Shown here piece after piece: positions 17,768 to 27,385 of a DNA stretch of 64,000 nt. The stretch's first letter is position 1. The number at the start of each line of letters is the position of its first letter. Location of the stretch: NCBI RefSeq assembly GCF_012912005.1, contig NZ_JABBEA010000003.1:186001-250000 (forward strand), given 5' to 3'. The notes beneath the pieces are model-generated. The model made no database searches. It was not told the DNA's origin and saw only the letters and a list, made by a program, of their open reading frames with translations. The position numbers and the translations under genes are program-made. Origin of the DNA: Paenibacillus sp. SZ31 (GTDB lineage Bacteria; Bacillota; Bacilli; Paenibacillales; Paenibacillaceae).

Positions 17768-17816
17768 GGACAGAACAACCCCCTGTGTATATACGATTTT
17801 TCAATCATCAGTCCGT

Positions 17817-17857
17817 GTTCAAAAAGTCTGGTTTTCAGTACCGTGGACTTTTTGAAC
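17817..17857. other. Intercistronic perfect hairpin
   Basis: GTTCAAAAAGTC (17817-17828) and GACTTTTTGAAC (17846-17857) form a perfect 12-bp stem with a 17-nt loop in the 136-bp gap between the permease and binding-protein genes. It has no T-run after the stem, so it is more likely an mRNA processing or stability element, or another repeat, than a standard terminator. Confidence 0.5.
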
Positions 17858-17903
17858 AACCTCTATCAGGTATTACGATCTATGGTTGCTATCCTGATGT
17901 ACG

Positions 17904-18842
17904 TTATGAATCTGTGCGTGCACGGTTCCACGGAATGAGTCGCTTTTCTGCAAGGACAACCGCTTCATACAACACAATGCCGAGCGCGGCGGCGATGACA
18001 ATGCAGGACCAGGCCAAGGGCATGTTCGCCAGTCGAATCTGATCCGAGAGCAAGTACCCGAGCCCCTGGGAGGCGATGAAAAATTCACCCACAATGGCCC
18101 CGATAATACTGGTCGACATGTTGATCTTCAGACCGGCAAAGAGGGAAGGCAGGGCATGAGGCAGTCTCAGCTTCCAAAAAAACTGCATCCTGCTCGCGGC
18201 AAGGCCACTCAGCAAATCACTGTAATGCGGCTGAATGGAAGTCAGTCCTTTGAACAGGCTGACCGCCATTGCTGCCATCGTAATCACCGTGACGACAGCA
18301 ATACGCGACCAGATCCCGTCACCGAACCAATTATTCATAATCGGGGCTAGGGCCACGATGGGAACGGCGTTCAGTGCCGATAGAACAGTAACTGCCGCCC
18401 TGCCGCTTGTTGGGAAAAACGATGCACCTGCCGCCGCCAGAGCACCCAACAGGGAACCGAGCAGGAAACCACCCAGCATTTCGGTTCCGCTGTACATCGC
18501 GTATCGAAAGAGCATATTGGCATTTTCCTGAATGGATGCCGCAATCGCAGAAGGCACAGGCAGTTGGTAGCTTTCCAGCGAGAATATCCAATGAAACAAC
18601 CTGAGCTGCCAGAGGGCGAGAAACATTACCCCGGCACCCCAAGGAAGCATGCTCAGTGCAATTGAGCGCCCGCGAAAGCCGGTTCCCGGTCTGGCCTTTC
18701 CGGCTTGTCCCCGTTGTCCATGGATTTCCGATCCGGGAGCAGCTGCCATCTGTGAACCCGTGAGGGTCGTTGCTGCACCAGTTACAGCAGCAATCGTCAC
18801 ACCTTCATCACTTTTCCGGCTCAACACTCTACCGTCACTCAT
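17904..18842 (-). CDS. ABC transporter permease (SsuC/ThiX-like)
   Basis: A 312-aa permease with about six membrane helices after a 60-residue soluble N-terminal extension rich in Gly, Ala and Thr. The cytoplasmic coupling loop is recognisable (SALPSLFAGLKINMS preceded by RLPHA). It belongs to the BPD-type permease family of nitrate/sulfonate/thiamine-pyrimidine importers. Its start overlaps the stop of the preceding permease gene by 4 nt. The long N-terminal extension is unusual for the family, and an internal start is possible, although no better ribosome binding site was identified. Confidence 0.87.
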   Translation of the reverse strand: MSDGRVLSRKSDEGVTIAAVTGAATTLTGSQMAAAPGSEIHGQRGQAGKARPGTGFRGRSIALSMLPWGAGVMFLALWQLRLFHWIFSLESYQLPVPSAIAASIQENANMLFRYAMYSGTEMLGGFLLGSLLGALAAAGASFFPTSGRAAVTVLSALNAVPIVALAPIMNNWFGDGIWSRIAVVTVITMAAMAVSLFKGLTSIQPHYSDLLSGLAASRMQFFWKLRLPHALPSLFAGLKINMSTSIIGAIVGEFFIASQGLGYLLSDQIRLANMPLAWSCIVIAAALGIVLYEAVVLAEKRLIPWNRARTDS

Positions 18843-19663
18843 GTGGCACGGCCTCCTTTGGCCCTGAATTCAGGCTGCCAGGGGGTCAGCCAACGTTCAG
18901 CCAGGCTGATGGCCAAATACGAAATTAGTCCAATACCGATACTAAGTATGATGGTGGCCCAGAACATGCCAACTTGGGCATGGCCGTAATATAACGAACT
19001 AACCATTAGGACGCCAAGTCCGTCGGGAGCCCCCATTAATTCCACAACGATGGAGGAGGTCACCGCCAGCGGAGCAGCTATTTTCATACCAGAGAATAGT
19101 CCCGGCAGTGCTGAGGGTAGCAGGCATTTGATATATCGTGCAGTCAATGAAGCGCCACAGGATCGCATAAGCTCCAAATGCTCTGGTGCTGCACTTTTCA
19201 ATCCTTTCAACGTATGGATGATGATCGGGAAGAAGGTGACATAAGCCGCCATAACAATCCGCGCCCACTCCGCATTGTGGATGATGCCGTACACAATTGG
19301 TGCGAGACCGATGACCGGAACCATCTGTGAGGAGACTACATAGGGCGATAACGTGCGCTCCAGCCAGACGGCACCGCTCATGAGTAGAGCCAGACCTAGA
19401 CCAAGCAGCGTCCCCCCCGCAAAACCAATGGCTGCATTGCCAAAGGTGACAACCCCCTGCTCTGCCAGCGTTCCCGAGTAGCGAAACAAGGCCGCAAGAA
19501 CATCATGCAGATAAGGAAGGCGAGATGCCGCCTGCTGAGGTGACAGGAACAGTTGGAGCAACCAGGCGATTCCTTCCCACAGCACCAATACGGCCATAAT
19601 CCAGATGACAACCCAGGAACGATAACCCGGTTTAAAGAATCGCAGGGACATGAGATTCATCAC
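18839..19663 (-). CDS. ABC transporter permease (SsuC/ThiX-like)
   Basis: A 274-aa permease with about six membrane helices and the coupling-loop segment LPSALPGLFSGMKIAAPLAV. It pairs with the neighbouring permease, so this importer appears to use two different membrane subunits instead of the usual homodimer. The start region reads GTG-ATG after GAGGAG, and ATG 19660 is a close alternative. The gene overlaps the ATPase gene by 32 nt and the next permease by 4 nt, showing tight operon packing. Confidence 0.87.
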   Translation of the reverse strand: MMNLMSLRFFKPGYRSWVVIWIMAVLVLWEGIAWLLQLFLSPQQAASRLPYLHDVLAALFRYSGTLAEQGVVTFGNAAIGFAGGTLLGLGLALLMSGAVWLERTLSPYVVSSQMVPVIGLAPIVYGIIHNAEWARIVMAAYVTFFPIIIHTLKGLKSAAPEHLELMRSCGASLTARYIKCLLPSALPGLFSGMKIAAPLAVTSSIVVELMGAPDGLGVLMVSSLYYGHAQVGMFWATIILSIGIGLISYLAISLAERWLTPWQPEFRAKGGRAT

Positions 19664-20456
19664 GCTCCTCGTAAAAGCAATTGCGGATGGTCGTAATCAT
19701 GTGGTAGAAAGCTTCCGTTTCTCTCAGTTCACTATGACGTTCGGAAGGCAGGTTGACGGAATGAATGGAATGCACCTGTCCCGGATGCGCCGAGAGCACG
19801 ATGATTCGGTCGGACAGAAATACCGCTTCGGGGATGCTGTGTGTGACAAAGAGGAAGGTCTTGCCTGTCGAGCGCTTGATCTCAAGTAGCTCCAATTGAA
19901 GCTTTTCTTTGGTGAATTCGTCCAGGGCCGAAAAGGGTTCATCCATGAGCAGCAATGGCGGATCAAGCGCAAGGGCACGTGCAATGGATACACGTTGCTG
20001 CATCCCTCCACTGAGCTGCCATGGATAATGGTCGGCGAAGCGGGTTAGCCCTACCATTTCAAGCAGCTCACCACTAATGCGGTGGCACTCCTTCCGGCGG
20101 GTACCGAGCAGCTCCAAGGGCAATTCCACATTGTGACGAACGGTGCGCCAATCGAACAAGGCAGGTGTCTGGAAGACGATGCCGAACTGCTGCTGTAGCC
20201 GAGCACGCTCAGGCTCCTGACCTGCGATGCGAACGGCTCCTGAGGTAGGCTGAAGTAGATCACCCACCAACCGGAGCAAGGTCGACTTGCCACAGCCGGA
20301 AGGGCCCAGCAGGGAGACAAACTCATTAGACTGAATCTGGAATGTAACATCCGACAAGGCAGTGACTTGTTGTGACCCTGTGCCGAAGACAACGGACACA
20401 TGATCTACATCAATATGACAGGCTTCGGGGACTGTAGCTGAGGATATGGAGGACAT
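19632..20456 (-). CDS. ABC transporter ATP-binding protein (SsuB-like)
   Basis: A 274-aa ATPase energising the importer. It has Walker A GPSGCGKST, the signature LSGGMQQRVSIARAL and Walker B LLLMDEPFSALD, with the switch histidine in FVTHSIPEAV. The frame is open to 20498, but AAAGGAGA lies 7 nt before the ATG at 20456, so that start is used. It is the first gene of the importer and probably of the whole pyrimidine transcript. A 23-bp imperfect dyad lies 155 bp upstream. Confidence 0.9.
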   Translation of the reverse strand: MSSISSATVPEACHIDVDHVSVVFGTGSQQVTALSDVTFQIQSNEFVSLLGPSGCGKSTLLRLVGDLLQPTSGAVRIAGQEPERARLQQQFGIVFQTPALFDWRTVRHNVELPLELLGTRRKECHRISGELLEMVGLTRFADHYPWQLSGGMQQRVSIARALALDPPLLLMDEPFSALDEFTKEKLQLELLEIKRSTGKTFLFVTHSIPEAVFLSDRIIVLSAHPGQVHSIHSVNLPSERHSELRETEAFYHMITTIRNCFYEERDESHVPAIL

Positions 20457-20610
20457 GGGCATTCTCCTTTGTGGAAAGTTGTTTTCATTGCACACCAAGG
20501 CTGAATGGGAGGTTTATATACACGAACGTAACAGGTTTTGCTTGTTAGATAATACTATATCGCTTTGAGCGGGGATTACATTATACAGTGTGTTTTGAGT
20601 ATGGGCCTGT

Positions 20611-20633
20611 TCATGTTACACAATGTAAAATGA
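20611..20633. promoter_or_regulatory. Imperfect 23-bp palindrome between the ATPase and MCP genes
   Basis: Arms TCATGTTACA and TGTAAAATGA (one mismatch) surround a 3-bp centre. It lies in the 480-bp gap between divergent genes (20457-20936), which otherwise holds only AT-rich sequence. Position and symmetry suggest an operator for the importer operon. The regulator is unknown, and PucR is a candidate only by context. Confidence 0.4.
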
Positions 20634-20936
20634 GAGGAATTCTCAGAGACATCCATGTAAGTTTTCTTGATAGATAGCTAACATGAATTTCACCTAACAA
20701 CAAACGCACGATCATTTGTATTTATTGAATAAATATTCGGAAAATATGACATATGCCCTCGTATTCTTGTTCGTTTTCTTGTATAAAGATTGAATAGACG
20801 TACAAGGACTTCCACCACCACGTGAGTCACGGCTCCTGAATGATGAAGGCGGTACCATTATTCCGGATCAACCACTACGCAGGAGTGTCCATAGATCAGT
20901 AGAACGAAGCTTTCAAATCCAGAAATCGGGGTGGTC

Positions 20937-23162
20937 ATGATGTTTGATTGGCTGGGATGGAGAAAAGGATTGCCGCTGTGGCGATCGTATCGGCTGAACG
21001 CACATATGAAGGAAGATGTGGAACAGATTTTTGAGGGGATTGCCGAAACGAGACGGCAGCTCATGATGGACTGGGCAGATGAACAATGGAATCACCTGGA
21101 TCGTTTACTTCATCAAATACAGTCCGTTCGACCACAAGATGTACTGCCAGGTTCATCTCATATAAGTAAACTAGATGCATGGTTTCAATCCAGTTATATT
21201 CGAGCCGTTGATAGTACGGAGCTATTTATGCTGAACGAACAGAATCAGGTGGTATTCTCTACATACAAGAAACATATTGGACAGATCTATGCAGATTACG
21301 AAGCTTTGATTGGACCAGGATTGAAGTACTCCCGAGCAGATATTCATGGGAAAAAGTGTTTGTATGGCCCATATTCCGATCCACTGACGTTGGATATTGG
21401 ACCACGCTCGTCCGCTTTTCACGATGATGTCACCTTGCTGTTTATCAACCCAATTCTACAGGAAGGTCGATATGTTGGTTCATTATGCAGCCGTGTTCCC
21501 GGGGATGTCCTGGGTGACCTGATTCAACGAGAATCAGGCCATATCTATCCCGACTCTGGTGACAACTATCTCTTTATGGCTGAGTCGAAATTACGGCCCC
21601 ATCTGCAGCCCGGCACCGCCTTGTCCCGAAGCCGCTTCGAGGATCGTACTTTTACACATGGGGAAAATCTCAAAGATGGCGTCACCACCGAATGGGGTAT
21701 CGTTTCCGTTAAGGAGCATACCGAGCTGGAGCTCATGTTCACCGATCCATCGACCGGCCAGCTGCACCCCGGAGTAGCGAATACCATTCAGAATGGCTCC
21801 AATCTGTTCGTTGCCTTTCCCGGCTACTCGGATTACCGCCATATCTCTGTCATTGGCAAAGGCATCACCTTCCAGCTGCCACACTGTCCTGATCGTTGGG
21901 GCATGATGTGTGAGGGGGATCTGGAGGAAGTATACCGGATACGGAGCATCGGCTGGCGCCAGTTCAAGCAGCACAGTCTCTTCACGCTCTTGTCAGGCGT
22001 TGCAGGAGCGGCACTTGTCTATGCCCTTACTGGCAGTGGGTGGAGTGCGGCAGCAATGGCGGCTTTTAATGTGCTGTTTGGATTCTTCACTGCATTACAG
22101 CTGCATCGCAGCCAATATCGACGGGTTCATGATGACTTGCGCCGCATCAGCCGATTTATTCGAATCAACGCTGAAGGCAAAGGTGATCTGACTCAGCGCC
22201 TGAACACGTCTGATTTTGCCCAAGACGAATCAGGTGAACTGGCGAAGTGGATCAATAACATGATTGATTCTCTGGAAGGCATTATGCTGAAGGTACAACT
22301 TGCCACGGTAGACGTTATGGACAACCAGTATCAGATGCGAACCTCAACAGAGACAACCCAGGGTACGACTGAGCGCGTGAACTACAAGCTTGGTTCGATG
22401 ATTCAGGCCATTCGCACCCAACTGGAAGATCTTGATCAGGCCAAGATCGCTGCCGATCACATGCGCTTAACGCTGCAGCAATTGGAGACATCTGCAACGA
22501 AACAGATCGGCGTGGCCCAGCTGGAAGTGGAACGAATCGGCGACAAAATGACCCAAATCTCCGGAGCCGTGTCCGATACCAACCGTACCATCCTGTCCTT
22601 CATGGACACGATGAAAGAGATTTACCATGCACTGGCTGTTATTGATGAAATTTCTGCTCAGACCAACCTGCTCGCTCTGAATGCTACCATTGAAGCTGCA
22701 CGCGTGGGCGAACATGGCCAAGGGTTCTCGGTCGTGGCGGGGGAAATCCGTAAGCTGGCCGATGTATCCCGCTCTTCCACTGAAAATATCCATCAGATTC
22801 TGGACCGAATCTCAACTGCAGCAGGAGCTGCGTCCCAATTAATCACAGAGGGAGATCAGGTGCTGGCTGAAGGAACAACACTGGTTCAGGCCGCTTCGCA
22901 ACTTCTGCAAAATGCTACCGCAGAAGAACCTGAACGCACGCAAGTCGTAGATCAAGTGGTCATGCTGATGGAGAATATTGCGGCGATCAGCCATCAAAAT
23001 CGGGCGACTTCCGCTGAGGTAGAAGCAGAGATGATGGAGCTGATCCATGATATGTTGCAGGTTCAGCATTCTTCGCATAACGTGGAAGCCATTACGGTCT
23101 TCCTGCAACAACTTGTGGGACAATTCCATCTGAATCATCCCGCCAAAAATGCTGTCATCTGA
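20937..23162 (+). CDS. Methyl-accepting chemotaxis-type protein with atypical topology
   Basis: A 741-aa chemoreceptor-like protein. Residues 1-344 form a sensor region with a Cache-like segment ([22 protein letters not shown]) but no N-terminal signal or membrane helix. Two adjacent helices follow at about 345-385, then a HAMP-like segment and a methyl-accepting domain whose tip is [39 protein letters not shown]. Normal receptors have a membrane helix before the sensor. Here the sensor would stay in the cytoplasm and the helices form a hairpin. The start is uncertain between ATG 20937, ATG 20940 and GTG 20931. It is transcribed toward moaA but separated by 119 bp. Confidence 0.85.
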   Translation: MMFDWLGWRKGLPLWRSYRLNAHMKEDVEQIFEGIAETRRQLMMDWADEQWNHLDRLLHQIQSVRPQDVLPGSSHISKLDAWFQSSYIRAVDSTELFMLNEQNQVVFSTYKKHIGQIYADYEALIGPGLKYSRADIHGKKCLYGPYSDPLTLDIGPRSSAFHDDVTLLFINPILQEGRYVGSLCSRVPGDVLGDLIQRESGHIYPDSGDNYLFMAESKLRPHLQPGTALSRSRFEDRTFTHGENLKDGVTTEWGIVSVKEHTELELMFTDPSTGQLHPGVANTIQNGSNLFVAFPGYSDYRHISVIGKGITFQLPHCPDRWGMMCEGDLEEVYRIRSIGWRQFKQHSLFTLLSGVAGAALVYALTGSGWSAAAMAAFNVLFGFFTALQLHRSQYRRVHDDLRRISRFIRINAEGKGDLTQRLNTSDFAQDESGELAKWINNMIDSLEGIMLKVQLATVDVMDNQYQMRTSTETTQGTTERVNYKLGSMIQAIRTQLEDLDQAKIAADHMRLTLQQLETSATKQIGVAQLEVERIGDKMTQISGAVSDTNRTILSFMDTMKEIYHALAVIDEISAQTNLLALNATIEAARVGEHGQGFSVVAGEIRKLADVSRSSTENIHQILDRISTAAGAASQLITEGDQVLAEGTTLVQAASQLLQNATAEEPERTQVVDQVVMLMENIAAISHQNRATSAEVEAEMMELIHDMLQVQHSSHNVEAITVFLQQLVGQFHLNHPAKNAVI

Positions 23163-23281
23163 CGTCATCGTTGACGCGGATTGGAGAAATAGCTAAAATT
23201 TGATGCAACTGTTCCTTTTGAAATTGTCGTATCATTTATAATAGAAGATTTCCAATCTGAACCGATGAAAGGGTGGTCTGC

Positions 23282-24283
23282 ATGGAACTGCTTCAGGATT
23301 CATTTGGCCGGATACATGACTACATCCGTATTTCTGTTACGGACCGCTGTAATTTACGCTGTGTGTACTGCATGCCTGCAGAGGGTATGGAGTTTGCTCC
23401 ACATGATGAGATTATGAGCTACGAAGAGATCGCACAGGTGCTGAAGGTGCTTGCTCCAATGGGCATGCGCAAAGTCCGGCTTACCGGGGGCGAACCGCTG
23501 GTACGCAAGGATCTGCACAAGCTCGTCGGCATGATCTCGGCGATTGACGGGATTGATGATATTGCACTGACTACCAACGCTCTTCTGCTGGACAAACAAG
23601 CTCAGGCATTGAAAGACGCTGGGTTGAACCGGATTAATATCAGTCTGGACTCCCTGCAAGCCAGCCGCTTCTCCATGATTACCCGCGGTGGGGATGTGAA
23701 CAAGGTACTGAAAGGCATTGAAGCTGCAACAGCCGTTGGTCTGGCTCCGATCAAGCTGAATGTTGTGCTGATGAAGGGTATCAACGATGATGAGATCAAA
23801 GATTTTATTGCCATGACGATCGATCAGCCACTTCATGTGCGCTTCATTGAATATATGCCGATTGGACAGGCTTCGGATTCATGGCGCAAATCCTATTTGC
23901 CGCTAGAGGCCGTCACGGATGTATGCGCTGAAGCGGGTTGGGCGGTAGAAAATACAATAGGCCCTGCGGGGAATGGCCCATCACGCAATATGAAAATTGC
24001 GGGCTCCGAAGGCACATTTGGATTGATTCATCCCGTGAGCGATCACTTCTGTGACAATTGCAATCGACTTCGGCTGACCGCTGATGGACATATCAAAGCC
24101 TGCCTCTACTGGTCGGATGAGTATAATGTTCGCCGCTTCGTGGATGACCCAAATGCCATGGCTGCGCTCTTCCTCAAAGCGCTGGGTACGAAACCGAAAA
24201 ATCACGAGATGGCCCTGGCTCTGGAACAAAAAATGCAATCGCACACGCCGACGGTACGACGCATGTCCCAGATTGGTGGATAA
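23282..24283 (+). CDS. moaA: GTP 3',8-cyclase MoaA (molybdenum cofactor synthesis)
   Basis: A 333-aa radical SAM enzyme that turns GTP into 3',8-cyclo-GTP, the first step of molybdopterin synthesis. The SAM-binding 4Fe-4S cluster ligands are Cys23, Cys27 and Cys30 (CNLRCVYC). The C-terminal cluster is [18 protein letters not shown], and the protein ends in the Gly-Gly needed for activity. The start is ATG 23282 behind AAAGGGTGG, with the frame opening three codons earlier. No other moa genes are adjacent, but mobA and a molybdopterin oxidoreductase end lie elsewhere in the window. Confidence 0.95.
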   Translation: MELLQDSFGRIHDYIRISVTDRCNLRCVYCMPAEGMEFAPHDEIMSYEEIAQVLKVLAPMGMRKVRLTGGEPLVRKDLHKLVGMISAIDGIDDIALTTNALLLDKQAQALKDAGLNRINISLDSLQASRFSMITRGGDVNKVLKGIEAATAVGLAPIKLNVVLMKGINDDEIKDFIAMTIDQPLHVRFIEYMPIGQASDSWRKSYLPLEAVTDVCAEAGWAVENTIGPAGNGPSRNMKIAGSEGTFGLIHPVSDHFCDNCNRLRLTADGHIKACLYWSDEYNVRRFVDDPNAMAALFLKALGTKPKNHEMALALEQKMQSHTPTVRRMSQIGG

Positions 24284-24328
24284 CAACAGTACGCAATATA
24301 ACTCAACGCGTATTCCTGGGTACAGATA

Positions 24329-24363
24329 AGCAGACAAGAACATCATGTTCTCGTCTGCTTTTT
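24329..24363 (+). terminator. Terminator after moaA
   Basis: A stem of AGCAGAC..GAACAT with ATGTTC..GTCTGCT is followed by TTTTTC, 45 bp after the moaA stop codon. Confidence 0.85.
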
Positions 24364-24528
24364 CGTTATTTTTTCATAATTTTCTGAAAATTATCAATTC
24401 TGCTGTTTCATTTGTTAAAAATGAAAGTAATATACGTTATGCCCTTGTTGGGTCTTCAAGATTCCCATAATTCTGACGATGTATATACAATACATCTAGA
24501 TGATATGCACACATAGGAGATGACCATA

Positions 24529-25365
24529 TTGAACATTGTTGAAGCACTCGTTGCAGCAAGCCCGTATTTTAAAATTATGCTGAAAGAACACGATATCATG
24601 ATTGCAGTAACCGATACCGAGAAGTTCTGGTATTATGTTCCGAGCAACGAGCTCGATCTGGGCATCAAAGCAGGAGACATCATCTCGCCGGATGACCCTA
24701 CACTACGCCGAGCCCTTAAACATGGCGAGACTTCAGCCAATCGTATTGATGCCAAATTTTATGGTACCTCCATTGTCTCGGCAGCAACTCCACTTCGAGA
24801 TGAGCAAGGAAATATCGCCGGCGCACTTGCCATCGGCTTCTCCCTTCAGAATGAGGAAAAACTGGAGCACTTCACCGAACTGATCGGCGGAATCAGCGGC
24901 AGACTGACCGATATGGTGCAGACGGTAGCTGCCCAATCCGAACAATTGACGGCCTCTTCCACGCAGATTTTGGACAATACGCGCATGGCTGTGCAGAACT
25001 CAGGCGAAGTGAATAAAGTCGCTGCATTCATCCGCGAAATCTCGGAACAAACCAATCTGCTCGGCCTGAATGCTGCCATCGAAGCAGCACGAGCGGGTGA
25101 AGCAGGCGCAGGGTTCAGCGTCGTTGCATCCGAAGTGCGTAAACTTTCTACAGGTACCAAAGAAGCTACGGTGAATATCGAACGCTCCTTGAAGGATGTC
25201 CAGCATTCCATCCAGCAGATGGAGCAGGAGATCACATCGATCTCACAGTCGAGCAACCAACAGGCTGTGATGGTAACCGAGTTCAGCGAGGTCATTGATC
25301 AGTTGAACAGCGTAAGCCGTGATCTGAAAGTGTTCATTGAATCCATGCTGCTGAAGGCAGAATAG
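24529..25365 (+). CDS. Soluble chemoreceptor-like protein (YfmS-like)
   Basis: A 278-aa cytoplasmic protein with no membrane helix. Residues 1 to about 115 form a small sensor domain of a single-Cache or PAS-like type ([23 protein letters not shown], then [13 protein letters not shown]). The rest is a short signalling helix pair with the tip [37 protein letters not shown]. The layout matches YfmS, a soluble chemoreceptor of Bacillus subtilis. AGGAG lies 9 nt before TTG 24529 but directly against ATG 24520, so the TTG start is preferred. It ends at a strong terminator and is monocistronic. Confidence 0.82.
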   Translation: MNIVEALVAASPYFKIMLKEHDIMIAVTDTEKFWYYVPSNELDLGIKAGDIISPDDPTLRRALKHGETSANRIDAKFYGTSIVSAATPLRDEQGNIAGALAIGFSLQNEEKLEHFTELIGGISGRLTDMVQTVAAQSEQLTASSTQILDNTRMAVQNSGEVNKVAAFIREISEQTNLLGLNAAIEAARAGEAGAGFSVVASEVRKLSTGTKEATVNIERSLKDVQHSIQQMEQEITSISQSSNQQAVMVTEFSEVIDQLNSVSRDLKVFIESMLLKAE

Positions 25366-25403
25366 AATAAACAACGCATACAGATCGATACTGCATGAAC
25401 ATC

Positions 25404-25457
25404 AAAAACCGTCTTGAACTGTAAGGAAAGTATCCTTCAGATCAAGACGGTTTTTTT
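25404..25457 (+). terminator. Terminator, probably bidirectional
   Basis: A long stem with AAAAACCGTCTTGA paired to TCAAGACGGTTTTT and an inner AAGGA/TCCTT helix. T-runs occur on both strands, so it serves the YfmS-like gene and the convergent sugar ABC operon. Confidence 0.85.
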
Positions 25458-25496
25458 GATACTTCAACGGTCACATACAGATGACCTCGTTTCAGA

Positions 25497-26318
25497 TTAC
25501 CCCTTTACAGCACCCTCCGCAATACCTTCCATAATGAACTTCTGGAAGAAAGCATAGATCAGAATAACTGGAATCGCTGTCAGTACTAGAGATGACAGAA
25601 TCAACGGCCATTCCTTGTTGTATTCCCCAAACAGCATGTTCGTGGACAGAATCAGCGTATAACGATTCACATCGGTCAGCATGAGTAGTGGCAACAAGAA
25701 GTCATTCCAGATCCACAGGAAGTCCAGAATCGCGATGGTGACTGTGATCGGAAGCAAGAGCGGGAAAATAATCTGGAAGAACGTCTGGAATTCATTACAT
25801 CCGTCAATCTGAGCCGATTCCTCCAATTCACGCGGAATGGACTTCACAAACCCGTGATAGAGGAAGATTGCCATGTTCACACCAAGCCCGATATAGATCA
25901 GGGCCAATCCGTACGTACTTCCTTGTACACCCATGCCTTTGGCTACCCGTGTCAGCGGAATCATGATCGAGTGGAACGGTACCAGCATGGAAGCAACAAA
26001 CAGGAAGAAGATCAAGTTGCTCAAGCGGCCGGAGGTACGTGACAGTTTGTATCCCGCAAGTGAGGCACAGAGGACGATTCCCCCGATCCCCAGAAAGGAT
26101 ACAATTGCCGAGTTCATCGAACTGCCCAACAGATTGATTTTGTTAAACGCGTCTGAATAATTCTCCCAGTGCAACGTTGTAGGCAGCGCGATAAAAGATT
26201 GGAACATCTCACCCTGCGTTTTGAAAGAGTTCACAACCGCCATATAGATCGGCAGCATGGCGACGAGAGAGCCCAGAATCAGCAGCAGTCGAATCAGATA
26301 ACTGTTCAGTCGTTGCAT
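25497..26318 (-). CDS. Sugar ABC transporter permease, MalG type
   Basis: A 273-aa permease with six predicted membrane helices and the EAA coupling loop (ELEESAQIDGCNEFQTFFQIIFPLLLP). It is the last gene of a minus-strand carbohydrate operon that also carries a MalF-type permease and a binding protein. No ATPase gene is present, as is usual for this family, which borrows a shared MsmX-like ATPase. GGTGGAGG lies 7 nt before ATG 26318, and an ATG two codons earlier is too close to it. The start overlaps the end of the MalF-type gene. Confidence 0.9.
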   Translation of the reverse strand: MQRLNSYLIRLLLILGSLVAMLPIYMAVVNSFKTQGEMFQSFIALPTTLHWENYSDAFNKINLLGSSMNSAIVSFLGIGGIVLCASLAGYKLSRTSGRLSNLIFFLFVASMLVPFHSIMIPLTRVAKGMGVQGSTYGLALIYIGLGVNMAIFLYHGFVKSIPRELEESAQIDGCNEFQTFFQIIFPLLLPITVTIAILDFLWIWNDFLLPLLMLTDVNRYTLILSTNMLFGEYNKEWPLILSSLVLTAIPVILIYAFFQKFIMEGIAEGAVKG

Positions 26319-26320
26319 CC

Positions 26321-27205
26321 TCATGCCTCCACCTCTTTCTTCTTCATGACGGTGATCTGGATGAGTGTAAAGATGAGTACGATGATAAACAACACAACCG
26401 ATTTGGCACTCGCATAGCCGTATCTGAAGTTGTTGGAGAACGCTTCTTCATAGATGTTCATCGTGATCACCTGCGTGGCTCGGCCCGGTCCGCCACCAGT
26501 CAGTCCATACACCACTTCGAACACTTTGAATGCTCCGTTCAGCGTCAGGAAGAAGCAGATGGTCACGGCATGAGTTATCATCGGCAACACGACATTGCGT
26601 AGCACCTGGAATGCGTTAGCCCCATCAATAACAGCCGCTTCCTTGAGACTTTTCGGCACACCCTGGAGAGCAGCCAGATAAATGATCATCATATACCCTA
26701 CACCGTTCCAGAGCGATACGATCAGAATCGAGTAAAATGAAAACTTCGGATCACCCAGCCATTGCTGGTCGAGGAACGAAAAAGCCAGTTTCTCTGCGAG
26801 CTGTGGCAGCACCTGAGAGAAGATGAAGGTCCACATGAAAGCACTGATGATCGTACTGATCATGTTAGGCATGAAGAACAGGGTCCGGAAGAGCCCCTTG
26901 CTGCGCGTCCGTGATTCAATCAACACGGCGAGCAGTAAGGCAATTCCATTTTGCAGAATCAGCATAAATATTACATATTTCATCGTGAACCACAGGGAGT
27001 TCAGAAAGTCAGGATCTTCTTTGAACAATTCCACGAAGTTGCCCAGACCGATAAAGCTGTAATCCCGATTAAGTCCGTTCCAATCCGTCAGACTATAGAA
27101 CATGCCACTAAACGTAGGGTACAGCAGGAAAATCGCATAGATGACAAAGGCAGGCGCAGTGAACGCGAGCAGTGACAGATACTTCTTGAACACATTCGTA
27201 GCCAT
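26321..27205 (-). CDS. Sugar ABC transporter permease, MalF type
   Basis: A 294-aa permease with six membrane helices and the EAA loop (LKEAAVIDGANAFQVLRNVVLPMI). It would form the membrane channel together with the MalG-type neighbour. The binding-protein gene ends 181 bp upstream in the same direction. The substrate is inferred as a galactose-containing oligosaccharide, because a GH42 beta-galactosidase heads the gene set. Confidence 0.9.
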   Translation of the reverse strand: MATNVFKKYLSLLAFTAPAFVIYAIFLLYPTFSGMFYSLTDWNGLNRDYSFIGLGNFVELFKEDPDFLNSLWFTMKYVIFMLILQNGIALLLAVLIESRTRSKGLFRTLFFMPNMISTIISAFMWTFIFSQVLPQLAEKLAFSFLDQQWLGDPKFSFYSILIVSLWNGVGYMMIIYLAALQGVPKSLKEAAVIDGANAFQVLRNVVLPMITHAVTICFFLTLNGAFKVFEVVYGLTGGGPGRATQVITMNIYEEAFSNNFRYGYASAKSVVLFIIVLIFTLIQITVMKKKEVEA

Positions 27206-27385
27206 TGGTTCTCCCCCTTTTCACTCGAAGCGGATGATCGTAAACGAGGGAACGAAGAACGTTCTGCCTGCTGTATCATCTGCTTGGAGACTGTGACGAA
27301 ATAAAGTACCGCTTAATTTGTTAACAAAACTCTCAAACCGTTGAGATTTGCCAACAAAAGCGGATACTCTATTCCTCACAGCTCC

